Source: Metabacillus indicus LMG 22858
Lineage (GTDB): Bacteria; Bacillota; Bacilli; Bacillales; Bacillaceae
Length of the DNA: 64,000 bases
Assembly (NCBI RefSeq): GCF_000708755.2
Contig: NZ_JGVU02000002.1
Coordinates: forward strand, 620,001 to 684,000
Reading direction: 5' to 3'
The position numbers and the translations under genes are program-made. Numbering within the stretch: position 1 is the stretch's first letter; every line of letters begins with the position of its first letter. The notes under the pieces were generated by a model. That model did not search any database. It saw only the letters and a list, made by a program, of their open reading frames with translations, and was not told the origin of the DNA. Positions 51,439 through 60,849 of the stretch are shown in pieces.

Positions 51439-53313
51439 ATGAACCTATTAAAACGGACTGAAGATGCAGTGCAAAAGCGGATATCAGAGCTCAGAGGCGT
51501 TCAAAGGCCGGATGGTTCCTTTCGCTTCTGCTTTGAGGGCGGACCTATGACTGATGCGTTTATGATCATTACGCTCAGATCCCTTGGAAATCAGGATGAA
51601 CAACTGATTGAAAAACTTGTCCGGAGGCTGTTAAGAATCCAGTCTGATGACGGCATGTGGAGACTGTATGAGGATGAACAGGACGGAAATCTGACAGCAA
51701 CTGTTCAGGCCTATACGGCGCTGATTATTTCAGGACACTTCACCGCTGCAAGCCCTCAACTTCAGCGTGCAGAAGCATTTATTCTCGCAAATGGCGGACT
51801 GTCTGACGTACATTTTATGACAAAATGGATGCTTGCCGTTAACGGACTTTATCCATGGCCGAAACATTTCAGATTTCCATTGTCTTACTTGCTGCTCCCG
51901 GCATCTTCCCCCTTAAGTATGTATCAGCTAAGTTCCTACGCAAGAATCCATTTTATGCCGATGATACTCGCCATGAATAAAAAGTATATCCATAAGGGAC
52001 TTGGAACAGCTGACTTTTCACACCTTTATGCATCTAAACCCAAATCAATCGACTGGCTGTCCCTGCACCGTGATGTGCGATCAGGCCCAAACCTTTTCTT
52101 GCAGACGATACGCTCCCTTGCAGCCTTTCCTGCCTATCTTCATAAATCTGGATATCAGGCAGCAGAAAGATACATCCTCGACCGGGTTGAAGCAGACGGA
52201 ACACTTTTCAGCTATGCAAGCGCCACGTTTTTTATGATCTACGGATTACTCGCTTTGGATTATAGTGAACAATCATCGCAAATCCAGCGTGCCCTATCAG
52301 GATTAAAATCGCTAATCTATAAAAAGGACGATCTTGCCACTCTTGAAAACTCGACATCCACTCTGTGGGACACAGCCCTTCTGAACTACAGCCTTCAATC
52401 AGCAGGTCTCAGCTGTCATGACCCGATAATTGCGGCGGCTTCTGCCTATTTGCTGAAAAGGCAGCACATCAAAAAAGCTGACTGGGCGGTTCATAATCCC
52501 AGCAAAGAAGCTGGCGGCTGGGGATTTTCAGACATCAACACAAATCATCCGGATAATGATGATACAGCTGCAGCTCTTCGGGCGTTAACACCTGCAGCAA
52601 TGTATGATCCCCTCATTTTTTCCAGTTGGAACAGAGGGACCTCCTGGCTGCTTTCCATGCAAAACCGTGACGGCGGTTTTGCTGCATTTGAAAAGAATAC
52701 GGACAGTGCTTTGGCTGCAATGCTTCCTCTTGAAAATGCAGGAGATGCTGCAGCCGATCCTTCTACAGCAGACCTCACAGGGCGCGTGCTTGAATATTTT
52801 GGATCGTTTGCCGGACTAAAGAAGTATCATCCTTCTGCAAAAGCTGCAATCAACTGGCTCAAAAGCAATCAGGAAGAAAACGGTTCCTGGTATGGACGCT
52901 GGGGAGTCTGCTACATTTACGGGACGTGGGCAGCCATTACAGGAATGAGAGCTGCAGGTGTATCTCCTAACAACGCATCCATTCAGAATGCCGTAAACTG
53001 GCTGCTGAGCATCCAAAACAGAGATGGCGGATTTGGTGAATCCTGCAGAAGCTGCGAGGTAAAATCCTATGTGCCTCTTGGATACAGCACACCGTCTCAA
53101 ACAGCGTGGGCGCTTGATGCCCTTCTCACCGTTCTTGATAAAGAGCATGAGGCTGTTCAGCTTGCCGTTAACCGGCTGCTGCAGCCATTTGATCAAAAAT
53201 GCGATGAATATCCTACCGGCATCGGTCTGCCAAAACAATTTTACATTCGCTATCACAGCTATGGCAGAATTTTTCCGCTGCTTGCTTTAAGTCGTTACCT
53301 GAAAATGAAGTAA
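51439..53313 (+). CDS. shc: Squalene-hopene / sporulenol cyclase
   Basis: A 624-residue class II terpene cyclase with the alpha/alpha barrel repeats. The protonating motif DNDDTA (DxDDTA) is at residues 372-377. QW repeats are seen at GGWGFS, QNRDGGFAAF, QEENGSWYGRWGV and QNRDGGFGES. Family enzymes cyclise squalene to hopene or, in spore formers, tetraprenyl-beta-curcumene to sporulenol. The neighbourhood has no hopanoid genes, so the sporulenol-type role is quite possible. ATG 51439 has GAGGTGA about 5 nt upstream; GTG 51430 is within that site. Confidence 0.92.
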   Translation: MNLLKRTEDAVQKRISELRGVQRPDGSFRFCFEGGPMTDAFMIITLRSLGNQDEQLIEKLVRRLLRIQSDDGMWRLYEDEQDGNLTATVQAYTALIISGHFTAASPQLQRAEAFILANGGLSDVHFMTKWMLAVNGLYPWPKHFRFPLSYLLLPASSPLSMYQLSSYARIHFMPMILAMNKKYIHKGLGTADFSHLYASKPKSIDWLSLHRDVRSGPNLFLQTIRSLAAFPAYLHKSGYQAAERYILDRVEADGTLFSYASATFFMIYGLLALDYSEQSSQIQRALSGLKSLIYKKDDLATLENSTSTLWDTALLNYSLQSAGLSCHDPIIAAASAYLLKRQHIKKADWAVHNPSKEAGGWGFSDINTNHPDNDDTAAALRALTPAAMYDPLIFSSWNRGTSWLLSMQNRDGGFAAFEKNTDSALAAMLPLENAGDAAADPSTADLTGRVLEYFGSFAGLKKYHPSAKAAINWLKSNQEENGSWYGRWGVCYIYGTWAAITGMRAAGVSPNNASIQNAVNWLLSIQNRDGGFGESCRSCEVKSYVPLGYSTPSQTAWALDALLTVLDKEHEAVQLAVNRLLQPFDQKCDEYPTGIGLPKQFYIRYHSYGRIFPLLALSRYLKMK

Positions 53314-53315
53314 AA

Positions 53316-53342
53316 AAGGAGCCTTTTCCTCAAGGCTCCCAA
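53316..53342. terminator. Terminator between the cyclase and the HhH gene
   Basis: GGAGCCTT-TTCCTC-AAGGCTCC; T6 follows on the minus strand and CAATTT on the plus strand. The genes converge here. Confidence 0.8.
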
Positions 53343-53396
53343 TTTCTATATTCAATATAGGCTGGTGACGCTGTAAGACTTCACTTAATTGCTGGA

Positions 53397-53690
53397 TTAA
53401 TCCGTTTTCTTAAATGATAAACCGGCCTCTTTCAATGCGCCGCTTAACTTTGGGATTGAACTGGGACCGACTCCATGCAGCTTCAAGATATCCGGTTCAC
53501 TATACTCTGACAGGCGCTCAAGTGAAGTAATACTGTTGCGTTCAAGAGCTCTCCTGGCAGGTGCACTTATCTTTGAAAGAAAATCACTTTCAATCTCTCT
53601 TTCTGATTCACATTTAGGGCAAGTTGGACAATCCGAGCTTTTAAAATAATTGTGGCCCTTTTTACAAGTCCTCAATGTTTTATCCGCCAT
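53397..53690 (-). CDS. Small zinc-ribbon plus helix-hairpin-helix protein (RpoA-CTD-like)
   Basis: A 97-residue protein. Residues 5-32 hold a zinc-ribbon-like set, CKKGHNYFKSSDCPTCPKC; residues 42-97 are a helix-hairpin-helix domain of the RNA polymerase alpha C-terminal type, with LERNSITSLERLSEYSEPDIL and HGVGPSSIPKLSGAL. Similar small proteins occur in many Firmicutes with no known role; nucleic-acid contact is likely. The start at 53690 is chosen by GGAGG 9 nt upstream. Confidence 0.8.
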   Translation of the reverse strand: MADKTLRTCKKGHNYFKSSDCPTCPKCESEREIESDFLSKISAPARRALERNSITSLERLSEYSEPDILKLHGVGPSSIPKLSGALKEAGLSFKKTD

Positions 53691-53740
53691 CGTCATTGAC
53701 CTCCATTTCACGAGAATCCTTTATTACCGGTTCAATCCTG

Positions 53741-54892
53741 TTAAAAGAAATCATTAAAAAACGCTTTTCTGTCCGGAATCAGCCGTTCGAGACGGGCTAT
53801 TGCCTCTTCACTGCCTTCCATTTCCCCAATTTCATAAAGATCCGACGGCCGCATATATCCAAATAAGGCTGCTGTCAGCGCATTAATGGAAAGGCTGATT
53901 TCGCCCTTATCAGCGTCTGTTTTCGTCACGTTTCCATCAGTAATCTCATACGTCCCATTGTTCCAGGGAGCATATTCATCCTTGATCGTGAGGACCGTTC
54001 GTTCTTGTGATGCAAATTCATAGTTTCTTAAAAAGGCTGCTGCATCTACAATTCTCGCCATAAAGTAAGGAGTCACTTCTGCTTTAATTCTTGGCTCTTT
54101 AAGTGAATAGAAAAGAGGATCACTTTCAAACGTAGTGATTTCAAGGTCTTTGATCATCGAATCATGCTGGCAGATGAAATTCCATAACCCTGTTCTCGCT
54201 GAAGGTGTCAGCGGAACAAATTCTTCCACAGTCATCTTGGAATCTTTCACTGCATATAGGAGATACCCTTCTGCCGCACCGTTTTCATTGTAATAGACTG
54301 CTGCATAGGTATCGTCGCTGTATATGGATTGCTGCCACCATCTTGTCTCCCTTTTCAGCATGCCAGTAAATCTCGAGGCGAACTGATCATAAACCTTCTC
54401 AATTTCTTCGGAATGGCCATCCTTTCCGGCATGACGCTTTACAGTTCCAAGATCCTGTTTTTTCATGACAAGACTCTCGGATTTTAAAGATGCTTTTAAA
54501 TAGCTGCTGAAAAGTTCCCACCCGTATTTCCGGTAAAAAGGAACGGAAAAGGGATGAAGCATGGAAATCGTATAGCCTTCATTTTTCATCGTCTCCAATA
54601 GGTCCGTCAGCATTTCCCGGACAAACCCGCTTCTGCGGTATTCAGGATATGTCGCTACACCGGCGACTCCGCCCATTTTTACTGTCCGTCCTCCGATATA
54701 CACCTCTAAAGGCAGCAAATGAAGCTTTGCTGCAAGCTCTTCTCCTGAAAAAACACCATACAGCTGATGATGTTTATCCATCAAATCCAGCCGTTCTTCC
54801 ACCTTCTCCTCAGGTACTTTGTACTGAAAAGCATATTCTGATAATTTCATTGCTTCTTTGTAATGCTCTTTTGTCAGCTTCACGACTGTCAT
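53741..54892 (-). CDS. Eis-family GNAT acetyltransferase
   Basis: A 383-residue protein of the Eis plan: an N-terminal GNAT domain with GGVAGVATYPEYRRSGFVREML near 70-90 and SVPFYRKYGWELF near 120, a second GNAT-like domain, and an SCP2-like C-terminal domain ending FFNDFF, whose C-terminal carboxylate is catalytic in Eis. Family members acetylate lysine or aminoglycoside amines at several sites; the natural substrate here is unknown. The start at 54892 has GAGGGG 9 nt upstream. It follows an SDR gene by 17 nt, probably one transcript. Confidence 0.9.
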   Translation of the reverse strand: MTVVKLTKEHYKEAMKLSEYAFQYKVPEEKVEERLDLMDKHHQLYGVFSGEELAAKLHLLPLEVYIGGRTVKMGGVAGVATYPEYRRSGFVREMLTDLLETMKNEGYTISMLHPFSVPFYRKYGWELFSSYLKASLKSESLVMKKQDLGTVKRHAGKDGHSEEIEKVYDQFASRFTGMLKRETRWWQQSIYSDDTYAAVYYNENGAAEGYLLYAVKDSKMTVEEFVPLTPSARTGLWNFICQHDSMIKDLEITTFESDPLFYSLKEPRIKAEVTPYFMARIVDAAAFLRNYEFASQERTVLTIKDEYAPWNNGTYEITDGNVTKTDADKGEISLSINALTAALFGYMRPSDLYEIGEMEGSEEAIARLERLIPDRKAFFNDFF

Positions 54893-54909
54893 CTTGATAG
54901 TCCCCTCTT

Positions 54910-55680
54910 TCATGATCGGATAAATCCGCCTTCTGAATGGATCGTCTGGCCGGTGACCCACTCGCTTTGCTCACTTGCCAAAAAGGCAATAAGCCTTGCA
55001 GCATCCTGTGGCTTACCAATTCTCCCTGCCGGGAATTTCAAAAGCAGAGAAGCCTTTATTTCATCAGTCATCCACCCTGTATCTGTCGGACCGGGATTCA
55101 CGGCATTGACTGTAATCCCCTTATGGCCGATTTCAGCCGCCAGCGTTTTTGTCATGTCAGGTATACACGCTTTTGTTGCAGCATAAGCAAGCTCACCCGG
55201 CATCGGGCCAAGCGACTGTCCGGAAGTGAGGGTGATCACTCTTCCTCCCCGTCCCCTTGTAAATCGCCGCGCAAACTCGGTGCTAAGCATGATTGGGGCC
55301 CGCACATTTAGGAGATAGTGACGATCCAGAATAGCTGATGTAAGTGTTTCTGCATCGCTGAAGACAGAGTATGCTGCATTATTAATAAGAATGGCTGCCT
55401 CGCCAAGCGTTCTCTCCGCCTCGTCAAACAGCATGGAAAAAGAAGCTGCATCTGTTAAATCAAGCTCCATGCTGGCGCAGCGGACTCCCTTTTGAAAAAT
55501 GCTCTCTTCCAGTTTTTCTATGTCTTCCTTTAATGAGCCCCATGGCTGCTCGGAATCATAAGGTCTGTAATAAGTAAAAAAGATATCAATGCCTGCCTCA
55601 GCAAGCTCCAGGCATATGGCTGCCCCGATTCCTGATTGTCTGCTTGCTCCGGTCACAATCGCCATTTTTCTGCTAGTCAT
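54910..55680 (-). CDS. SDR-family oxidoreductase
   Basis: A 256-residue SDR with a variant cofactor motif TGASRQSGIGAAI (two extra residues), NNAA in place of NNAG, catalytic Ser in TLTSGQSLG and Tyr/Lys in YAATK, ending SEGGFIRS. The longer glycine loop is typical of the FabG-like/bacitracin-type subgroup in Bacillus. Its function is unknown. AGGTGA lies about 6 nt before the ATG. It starts 14 nt after the S9 peptidase gene, so peptidase, SDR and Eis-like gene are probably co-transcribed. Confidence 0.87.
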   Translation of the reverse strand: MTSRKMAIVTGASRQSGIGAAICLELAEAGIDIFFTYYRPYDSEQPWGSLKEDIEKLEESIFQKGVRCASMELDLTDAASFSMLFDEAERTLGEAAILINNAAYSVFSDAETLTSAILDRHYLLNVRAPIMLSTEFARRFTRGRGGRVITLTSGQSLGPMPGELAYAATKACIPDMTKTLAAEIGHKGITVNAVNPGPTDTGWMTDEIKASLLLKFPAGRIGKPQDAARLIAFLASEQSEWVTGQTIHSEGGFIRS

Positions 55681-55694
55681 TCATTCACCTGCTT

Positions 55695-57482
55695 TTAGAG
55701 ATGCTGATTCAAGAAATCAGCAATTGCTTTGTATACAAGAATCTCATTTTCTTTTTTTGAAAATCCATGCCCCTCGTCTTCAAGCACGATATAGTCTGTT
55801 TTTCTTCCTTTTTGCCGCAATGCTTCTACAATCTTATCAGACTCTGCTTTGACAACACGGGGATCGTTTGCCCCTTGGATCACAAGCATCGGCTTTGTCA
55901 TGCCGTCAATATGGGTAATCGGTGAAAAATCAATCAGTTTTTCACGGTCGCGAACAGGATTGCCTACCCACTGATCCATTGCAGGCTTCCAGAATTCCGG
56001 TACACTCTCAATAAACGAAAAGAGGTCGCTTGGCCCGAAAATATCCACCACCGCTTTGAAGTAGTCAGAGTGACGCCCGTGCAGCAGCAGAGCCATATAT
56101 CCGCCATAGCTTCCGCCCATCAGAAAGATTTTTTCATTATCAGCAAGCCCTTCCCCGATCAGCCAGTCAATTCCGGCTGTCATGTCAAATCGCGGCCCAT
56201 TCCCCCAGTCTCCTTCGACCAGTTTTGAAAATGACAGTCCGTATCGTGTTGATCCTCTGAAATTGGGAGCAAAAATGCTGTAGCCGCTTTTCAGAAGATA
56301 TTGAAATAAAGCCCTGAACGCATTGGTCTCAGCAGATTGAGGACCGCCATGAGGCCAGATAATCATATGGTGGTTGCTTACATCCGCATGTGCCCTATAA
56401 AGAGAGGCTTCAATCGTCATGCCGTCAAAGGAGGAATAGGTAACCGTTTCCGGGTTCACCAAATCCTCCGGCGAGAGTCCGGGAACACCATGATTTGTTA
56501 TTTGGTGCCATGAGTGGGACGGCGTTCTGCTGAAGATATTCAGCGGCATAATAGCAGACTGTCCAAGGAGGAACAGCTTGCCTTCCTTTGTAATTTGCAG
56601 TTTGCTGATGCGGTCGGCAGGCACGTCAAGCTGCTCATAGGACTGATCTGACAAATCAAAACAATAGAGCTCATCTTTGACGCCTTTTTCTGCAATGATA
56701 TAAAACTTGCCTGTAAAAGAATCATATTTCAGAGTACTGCAGTCTTTCCCTTCAAGCTGCAGAACCTTTTCAAAACTCTTTGACGGAAGATGGAATTTTG
56801 CCAGATAGGAAAAGTCTGATTCATAGTTCGTCAGAAAATAGAATTCATCCTCAGATATGTAGACAGCATCACTCTGCGTATAAGAGACTTCACTTTCCGG
56901 TGCAGCGAGTATGTCTTCTCCGTCTTTTCTAACATAGAGGAGAGATGACGTATTGCTGAAATTCTTTATAAAGACAAAGCTTGTTTCTTGCGGTGATACA
57001 GCAAGCAAATAAATTGGCGCATCTGTGCCCTTATGCATCAGTTCCTCTTTTTCACTTTCGATTTCATAGCGGTATACTGCAAGGTTTGTTTCATGGCCAT
57101 TTTTAGTTGAAGTGTAATACAGCGATGTTTGGTCCTTTGAAAAAAACGGCTGCATATGCCGTTCTCCTTCGGCAATGCGCAGCGGAATCTGCGCACCTCC
57201 CTTTTTTGACAAGGCATAAAGCTGCGTATTTTCGTCCCCGTCCCTGTCAAAGCCTGCAAGGATAAATTCCGCCCGGCTGTTATAAGCAAGGCTCCCGCAT
57301 GCCTGGTTCACAGTTGTAAGAGGATATGGATAGTGGTTTGGAAGATCCATCGCCCACAGATTGTAATGGCCTCCGATATTTGTACTGAACACAAGCTGAT
57401 TGCCATCTGGCGAAACGATGAAATCCTGAATGGACAGCACGTTCAAAAATTGCTCAACATCCGGCTGTTTAAAAGTAATCAT
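55695..57482 (-). CDS. S9-family prolyl oligopeptidase-like serine peptidase
   Basis: A 595-residue peptidase: a seven-bladed beta-propeller of WD/TolB-like repeats (residues 1-320, for example FIVSPDGNQLVFSTN) and a C-terminal alpha/beta hydrolase domain. The oxyanion block is IIWPHGGP, the nucleophile Ser is in GGSYGGYMAL near 440, Asp in GANDPRV and His in DEGHGFSKKEN. There is no signal peptide, so it acts in the cytosol as an acylaminoacyl- or oligopeptidase. The start at 57482 has AAGGGG 8 nt upstream. Confidence 0.92.
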   Translation of the reverse strand: MITFKQPDVEQFLNVLSIQDFIVSPDGNQLVFSTNIGGHYNLWAMDLPNHYPYPLTTVNQACGSLAYNSRAEFILAGFDRDGDENTQLYALSKKGGAQIPLRIAEGERHMQPFFSKDQTSLYYTSTKNGHETNLAVYRYEIESEKEELMHKGTDAPIYLLAVSPQETSFVFIKNFSNTSSLLYVRKDGEDILAAPESEVSYTQSDAVYISEDEFYFLTNYESDFSYLAKFHLPSKSFEKVLQLEGKDCSTLKYDSFTGKFYIIAEKGVKDELYCFDLSDQSYEQLDVPADRISKLQITKEGKLFLLGQSAIMPLNIFSRTPSHSWHQITNHGVPGLSPEDLVNPETVTYSSFDGMTIEASLYRAHADVSNHHMIIWPHGGPQSAETNAFRALFQYLLKSGYSIFAPNFRGSTRYGLSFSKLVEGDWGNGPRFDMTAGIDWLIGEGLADNEKIFLMGGSYGGYMALLLHGRHSDYFKAVVDIFGPSDLFSFIESVPEFWKPAMDQWVGNPVRDREKLIDFSPITHIDGMTKPMLVIQGANDPRVVKAESDKIVEALRQKGRKTDYIVLEDEGHGFSKKENEILVYKAIADFLNQHL

Positions 57483-57589
57483 TATGTACACCCCTTAAAA
57501 AATCATTTCATGTTCTTATTCGACAAAAAGGAATAAATTCCTCCATCACATTAGTAAACGATAATTTTGTTATGTAAACCTTTAGACAG

Positions 57590-57612
57590 ACTAAAAGGCC
57601 CTTTCCAGGACC
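57590..57612 (-). terminator. Terminator of the RsbR-like gene
   Basis: AAGGTCC-TGGAAA-GGGCCTT followed by TTAGTC on the minus strand; short U tract. Confidence 0.7.
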
Positions 57613-58368
57613 TTATTTTTCCTTCGTTTGAATAAATCGTAACCCAGTCTGCAAATTGGAAAATGTTTGGATGCTGTCCATTGAAACACCGAGATTGATG
57701 AGAGTCTGGGCGATCTCAGGCCTGATCCCGACAATCATGCACTGTGCACCGAGGAGTTTTACCGCTTCAGCTGCCTGAATCAGATGATTCGCCACATATG
57801 TATCAACAACGGGAACCCCTGTTATTTCCATAATGACGTAACGGCATTGATAGGTTTTCACACTGTGGAGCAGATTTTCGATAATAACAGCAGCGCGTTC
57901 ATCATGAACCGCACCGATTAACGGAAGGATGCAAACGTCTTTTGAAATAGGGATAATTGGTGCCGAAAGCTCATTAATCATGCTGTCCTGTTTTCTGTAT
58001 GCTTCATGCCAGCAGTCCGTGCAAATATTCACGAGGTCGGCAATCATCGGATCAAACCAGCTGTCCGTTTTCTCATAGAGCTCATCTGCGATGGCCGAAT
58101 CTTCCATTGCCTCAATAATTGTGCGTTTAAATTGCTGAATGGACGCGACCAAATACTTTAAGCACTCTTCTTCCCTGAAGTGCCTGTCAATCCACTCTTT
58201 AAAGAACTGAACAGCTTCGTTTTCCGATTGGCTGATTTGACTGAAGATGATCTGGAACGTTTTCCGCTTATCCTCTTCCGTTAAAAAATTCGGGCTCGCT
58301 ACTTCACCTTCCCATTTCTGAAAAAGCAGCTCCTCGTTCCGGTTCATCATGTCAATTACTTGCTGCAT
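57613..58368 (-). CDS. RsbR-family stressosome protein
   Basis: A 251-residue protein: N-terminal helical non-haem-globin-like RsbR_N domain (1-125) and C-terminal STAS domain (135-245). The STAS part has the RsbR phosphosite blocks EITGVPVVDTYVANHLIQAAEAV and GIRPEIAQTLINLGV, each with the conserved threonine. Such proteins build the stressosome with RsbS and RsbT and control sigma-B; none of these partners is in the window. The start at 58368 has GGGGG 7 nt upstream. A sigma-B-like promoter lies in front, which suggests feedback. Confidence 0.92.
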   Translation of the reverse strand: MQQVIDMMNRNEELLFQKWEGEVASPNFLTEEDKRKTFQIIFSQISQSENEAVQFFKEWIDRHFREEECLKYLVASIQQFKRTIIEAMEDSAIADELYEKTDSWFDPMIADLVNICTDCWHEAYRKQDSMINELSAPIIPISKDVCILPLIGAVHDERAAVIIENLLHSVKTYQCRYVIMEITGVPVVDTYVANHLIQAAEAVKLLGAQCMIVGIRPEIAQTLINLGVSMDSIQTFSNLQTGLRFIQTKEK

Positions 58369-58401
58369 ATACATTCCCCCAACTTTCTTTGCTCTTGTAC
58401 C

Positions 58402-58428
58402 GTACCCTTTGCAGCCTCTCTCTCAAAC
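58402..58428 (-). promoter_or_regulatory. Sigma-B-like promoter of the RsbR-family gene
   Basis: On the minus strand GTTTGA, 15 bp, GGGTAC; one mismatch in each hexamer to GTTTAA and GGGTAT. It lies about 35 bp before the start codon. Confidence 0.65.
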
Positions 58429-58444
58429 GCTATGTACAAGCTTT

Positions 58445-59488
58445 TTAGTAAGGAAATACTAAATCTGTCTCGATTGTTCCTTTTATTTTCTTCAGGAAGC
58501 TGTCCCTTCCGTTCAGCCAATCTTTGAAGTCAATGGTAACAGGCTTCCTGTCTCCCCCTGCACCTATAAGGACCTGGAGTGTTTCAGGTACATATACTGC
58601 TGTATGAAGAGTTCCAGCCCAGTTGCCGTACTCTTTTTTGAATATTGCACCATCTGTACGGTTGAAAAAATCAAAAGCTTCTCTCGGGGTCAGCGCTCTA
58701 TGAAATTGCCCCTCGATTCTCTTCTTTCTTTGAATCGTTTCTTCAAGACGATGCCTGTTTTCAGAACGTTTATCACCCAGTTCAAAATGATTGGTGCAGG
58801 CAAGCTTATGTCCTTTTTTAATCTCAACGCCTTTGCTTGAAGCTTCAGCAATAGCCGCATGTCCTGACGAGTCATAGAGGGAGTAATTAAATGCGTGCCG
58901 GTGAGGTATTTCTTTCAGCAGCCAAATGGCTTCTTCGGTTGATTTGCACGTATCGAGCACCATTCTTGCAATGCTGCAGCAAATAAACCCGTCTCCAGGC
59001 TTCAGACGGTTCACAAAATGATAGCCGACCGCAAGACCTTTTTCATTCATACCGTCCATGCGTCCGATCATCCGTGTCGCAAACCCTATGCTTGCATAGG
59101 CGGTTTCCGGATGCCAGATTAAAAACCTGCCTTCGTATGTTTTCGGATGATAATCGTAATTTCTCGCATATATTCCATCCTGCATCAGTGCGCTGCACCC
59201 TGACTTTTTCCAGTCTCCCTGATAGCCGCTGTATTCATGGATGACATCTGCAAGAGGCCACTCCATCCCCTCAGATAGTCCTTCAAGCTCCAGCCACAAA
59301 CCTGGAGCAAAAGATTCCATAAGGCGCTTTGCCTCGCTTAATTCTGTGCTGTAGGACTTTGCAGATTTCACGCGTCTCTTTTTATGATTTTCTGAAAGTT
59401 TTGATCCCCTGTGTATCTTTCCCTGTTTCATGCCAAGGTCAAAATAAGTGCCTCTTCCCTGGATGATATCCACTTCAATTTTTGTCAT
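58445..59488 (-). CDS. C45-type Ntn hydrolase / acyltransferase-like protein
   Basis: A 347-residue member of the C45 family (acyl-CoA:6-aminopenicillanic acid acyltransferase and relatives). The nucleophile, freed by self-cleavage, is Cys98 in KKSGCSALMQDG, followed by IYARNYDYHP and, further on, GRMDGMNEKGLAVGYH and the block HAFNYSLYDSSGHAA. Bacterial members probably act on amides; the substrate is unknown, and beta-lactam synthesis is not implied. The start at 59488 has GGAGAG 8 nt upstream. It is divergent from the OYE gene. Confidence 0.88.
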   Translation of the reverse strand: MTKIEVDIIQGRGTYFDLGMKQGKIHRGSKLSENHKKRRVKSAKSYSTELSEAKRLMESFAPGLWLELEGLSEGMEWPLADVIHEYSGYQGDWKKSGCSALMQDGIYARNYDYHPKTYEGRFLIWHPETAYASIGFATRMIGRMDGMNEKGLAVGYHFVNRLKPGDGFICCSIARMVLDTCKSTEEAIWLLKEIPHRHAFNYSLYDSSGHAAIAEASSKGVEIKKGHKLACTNHFELGDKRSENRHRLEETIQRKKRIEGQFHRALTPREAFDFFNRTDGAIFKKEYGNWAGTLHTAVYVPETLQVLIGAGGDRKPVTIDFKDWLNGRDSFLKKIKGTIETDLVFPY

Positions 59489-59622
59489 ATCGATCACTCT
59501 CCGTTTCTCTATCATGAATGATTTTAAAAGGAGAAACAAATTCTAATGAGCAGATTTAATGAAATTGTGCTCCACCGCAAGTATCATGATAGATGTACGA
59601 AAACATACGGAGGTCGAGAATA

Positions 59623-60759
59623 ATGAATTCAAAGTATAAGCAGCTCCTTCAGCCATTTCAATTTGAGAATGGCGTTCAGTTAAAGAACCGGATTGTGATG
59701 GCTCCCATGACAAACTTTTCCTCAAACGAAGACGGCACTGTGACAAAAGCAGAAACGGATTACTATAGCCGCCGTTCAGGCGGACCCGGAATGGTCATTA
59801 CTGCATGCGCATATGTGACTCCAAGCGGAAAGGGCTTCCCAGGAGAATTCGGCAGTGACATTGACGACATGATTCCTTCTTTAAAACAGCTTGCTGAATC
59901 CATTAAAGAAAAAGGCGCAAAAGCCATCATGCAAATCTTCCACGGAGGACGAATGGTCCCCGCTGAACTGGTTCCAGGAGGAAATGTTGTGAGCGCAAGC
60001 GATGTGCCGGCCGAGCAGGGCCACCCATCGGGCGAGGCGCCTGTGCCCCGTGCTTTAACAATAGATGAGATCCACTCCATCATCGATGACTTTGGAGAAT
60101 CAACGCGCCGCGCCATCCAGGCAGGATTTGACGGCGTTGAAATCCACGGCGCAAATGGTTACCTGATTCAGCAGTTCGTATCGCCGCACAGCAATCGTCG
60201 CGAAGACGAATTCGGAGGTTCACTTGAGAAGAGACTTGCCTTTCCTCTTGCTGTAGTTGATTCCGTTAAAAAGGCAGCCGCCGAATTTGGAGATGAGAAC
60301 TTTCTTGTAGGGTACAGATTTTCTCCGGAAGAACCTGAAACGCCTGGGATTACGATGGAAGATACGCTCGCACTTGTTGATGCCCTGAAAGAGAAGAATC
60401 TTGATTATCTTCATATTTCATTAATGGAATACTGGTCAGCTCCAAGAAGAGGAATTGATGATACCCGCTCACGTCTTGAAATTATTCAGGAACGGGTTGG
60501 TGACAAACTTCCACTAATAGGTGTCGGGTCCATTTACACTCCAGAAGATGCAGTTAAAGCAATGAATACAGGGGTACCCCTTATTGCACTAGGCAGAGAA
60601 CTGATTATCGACCCTGACTGGGTACAAAAGATTGAAGAAGGCCGTGAAGATAAAATTGAAACCCGTCTTGATAAACAGGCACAAGATCGTCTTGTTGTTC
60701 CTGATCCGCTGTGGCAGGCGATAATAAACACACCGGGCTGGTTTCCTGTGAAAGAATAG
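59623..60759 (+). CDS. NADH:flavin oxidoreductase, Old Yellow Enzyme family
   Basis: A 378-residue FMN TIM-barrel oxidoreductase. Blocks are NRIVMAPMTNFSSNEDGTVT near 22-40, ITACAYVTPSGKGF, IMQIFHGGRM, the substrate pair HGANGYLIQQFVSPHSNRR near 180-200 and the FMN phosphate site GVGSIYTPEDA with ALGRELIIDP. It reduces activated alkenes or related electrophiles; its physiological role is unknown. GGAGG lies 9 nt before the ATG; an upstream in-frame extension to 59593 has no ribosome site. Confidence 0.92.
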   Translation: MNSKYKQLLQPFQFENGVQLKNRIVMAPMTNFSSNEDGTVTKAETDYYSRRSGGPGMVITACAYVTPSGKGFPGEFGSDIDDMIPSLKQLAESIKEKGAKAIMQIFHGGRMVPAELVPGGNVVSASDVPAEQGHPSGEAPVPRALTIDEIHSIIDDFGESTRRAIQAGFDGVEIHGANGYLIQQFVSPHSNRREDEFGGSLEKRLAFPLAVVDSVKKAAAEFGDENFLVGYRFSPEEPETPGITMEDTLALVDALKEKNLDYLHISLMEYWSAPRRGIDDTRSRLEIIQERVGDKLPLIGVGSIYTPEDAVKAMNTGVPLIALGRELIIDPDWVQKIEEGREDKIETRLDKQAQDRLVVPDPLWQAIINTPGWFPVKE

Positions 60760-60765
60760 AATGAA

Positions 60766-60801
60766 CACAAAAAGAGCATCTTTTGCAGATGCTCTTTTTT
60801 G
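60766..60801. terminator. Bidirectional terminator between the OYE gene and odhB
   Basis: AAAAAGAGCATCT-TTTGC-AGATGCTCTTTTTT; the genes converge and both sides are T-rich. Confidence 0.93.
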
Positions 60802-60849
60802 TGAAGTCTATATGGCTTTTCAGTGTTCAGGCTGATTCCGCTTTTCTTC

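Noticed and set aside
58445-59488. Penicillin acyltransferase in a beta-lactam pathway
   Set aside because: The C45 fold is present, but there are no other beta-lactam genes; the family is widespread with other roles.
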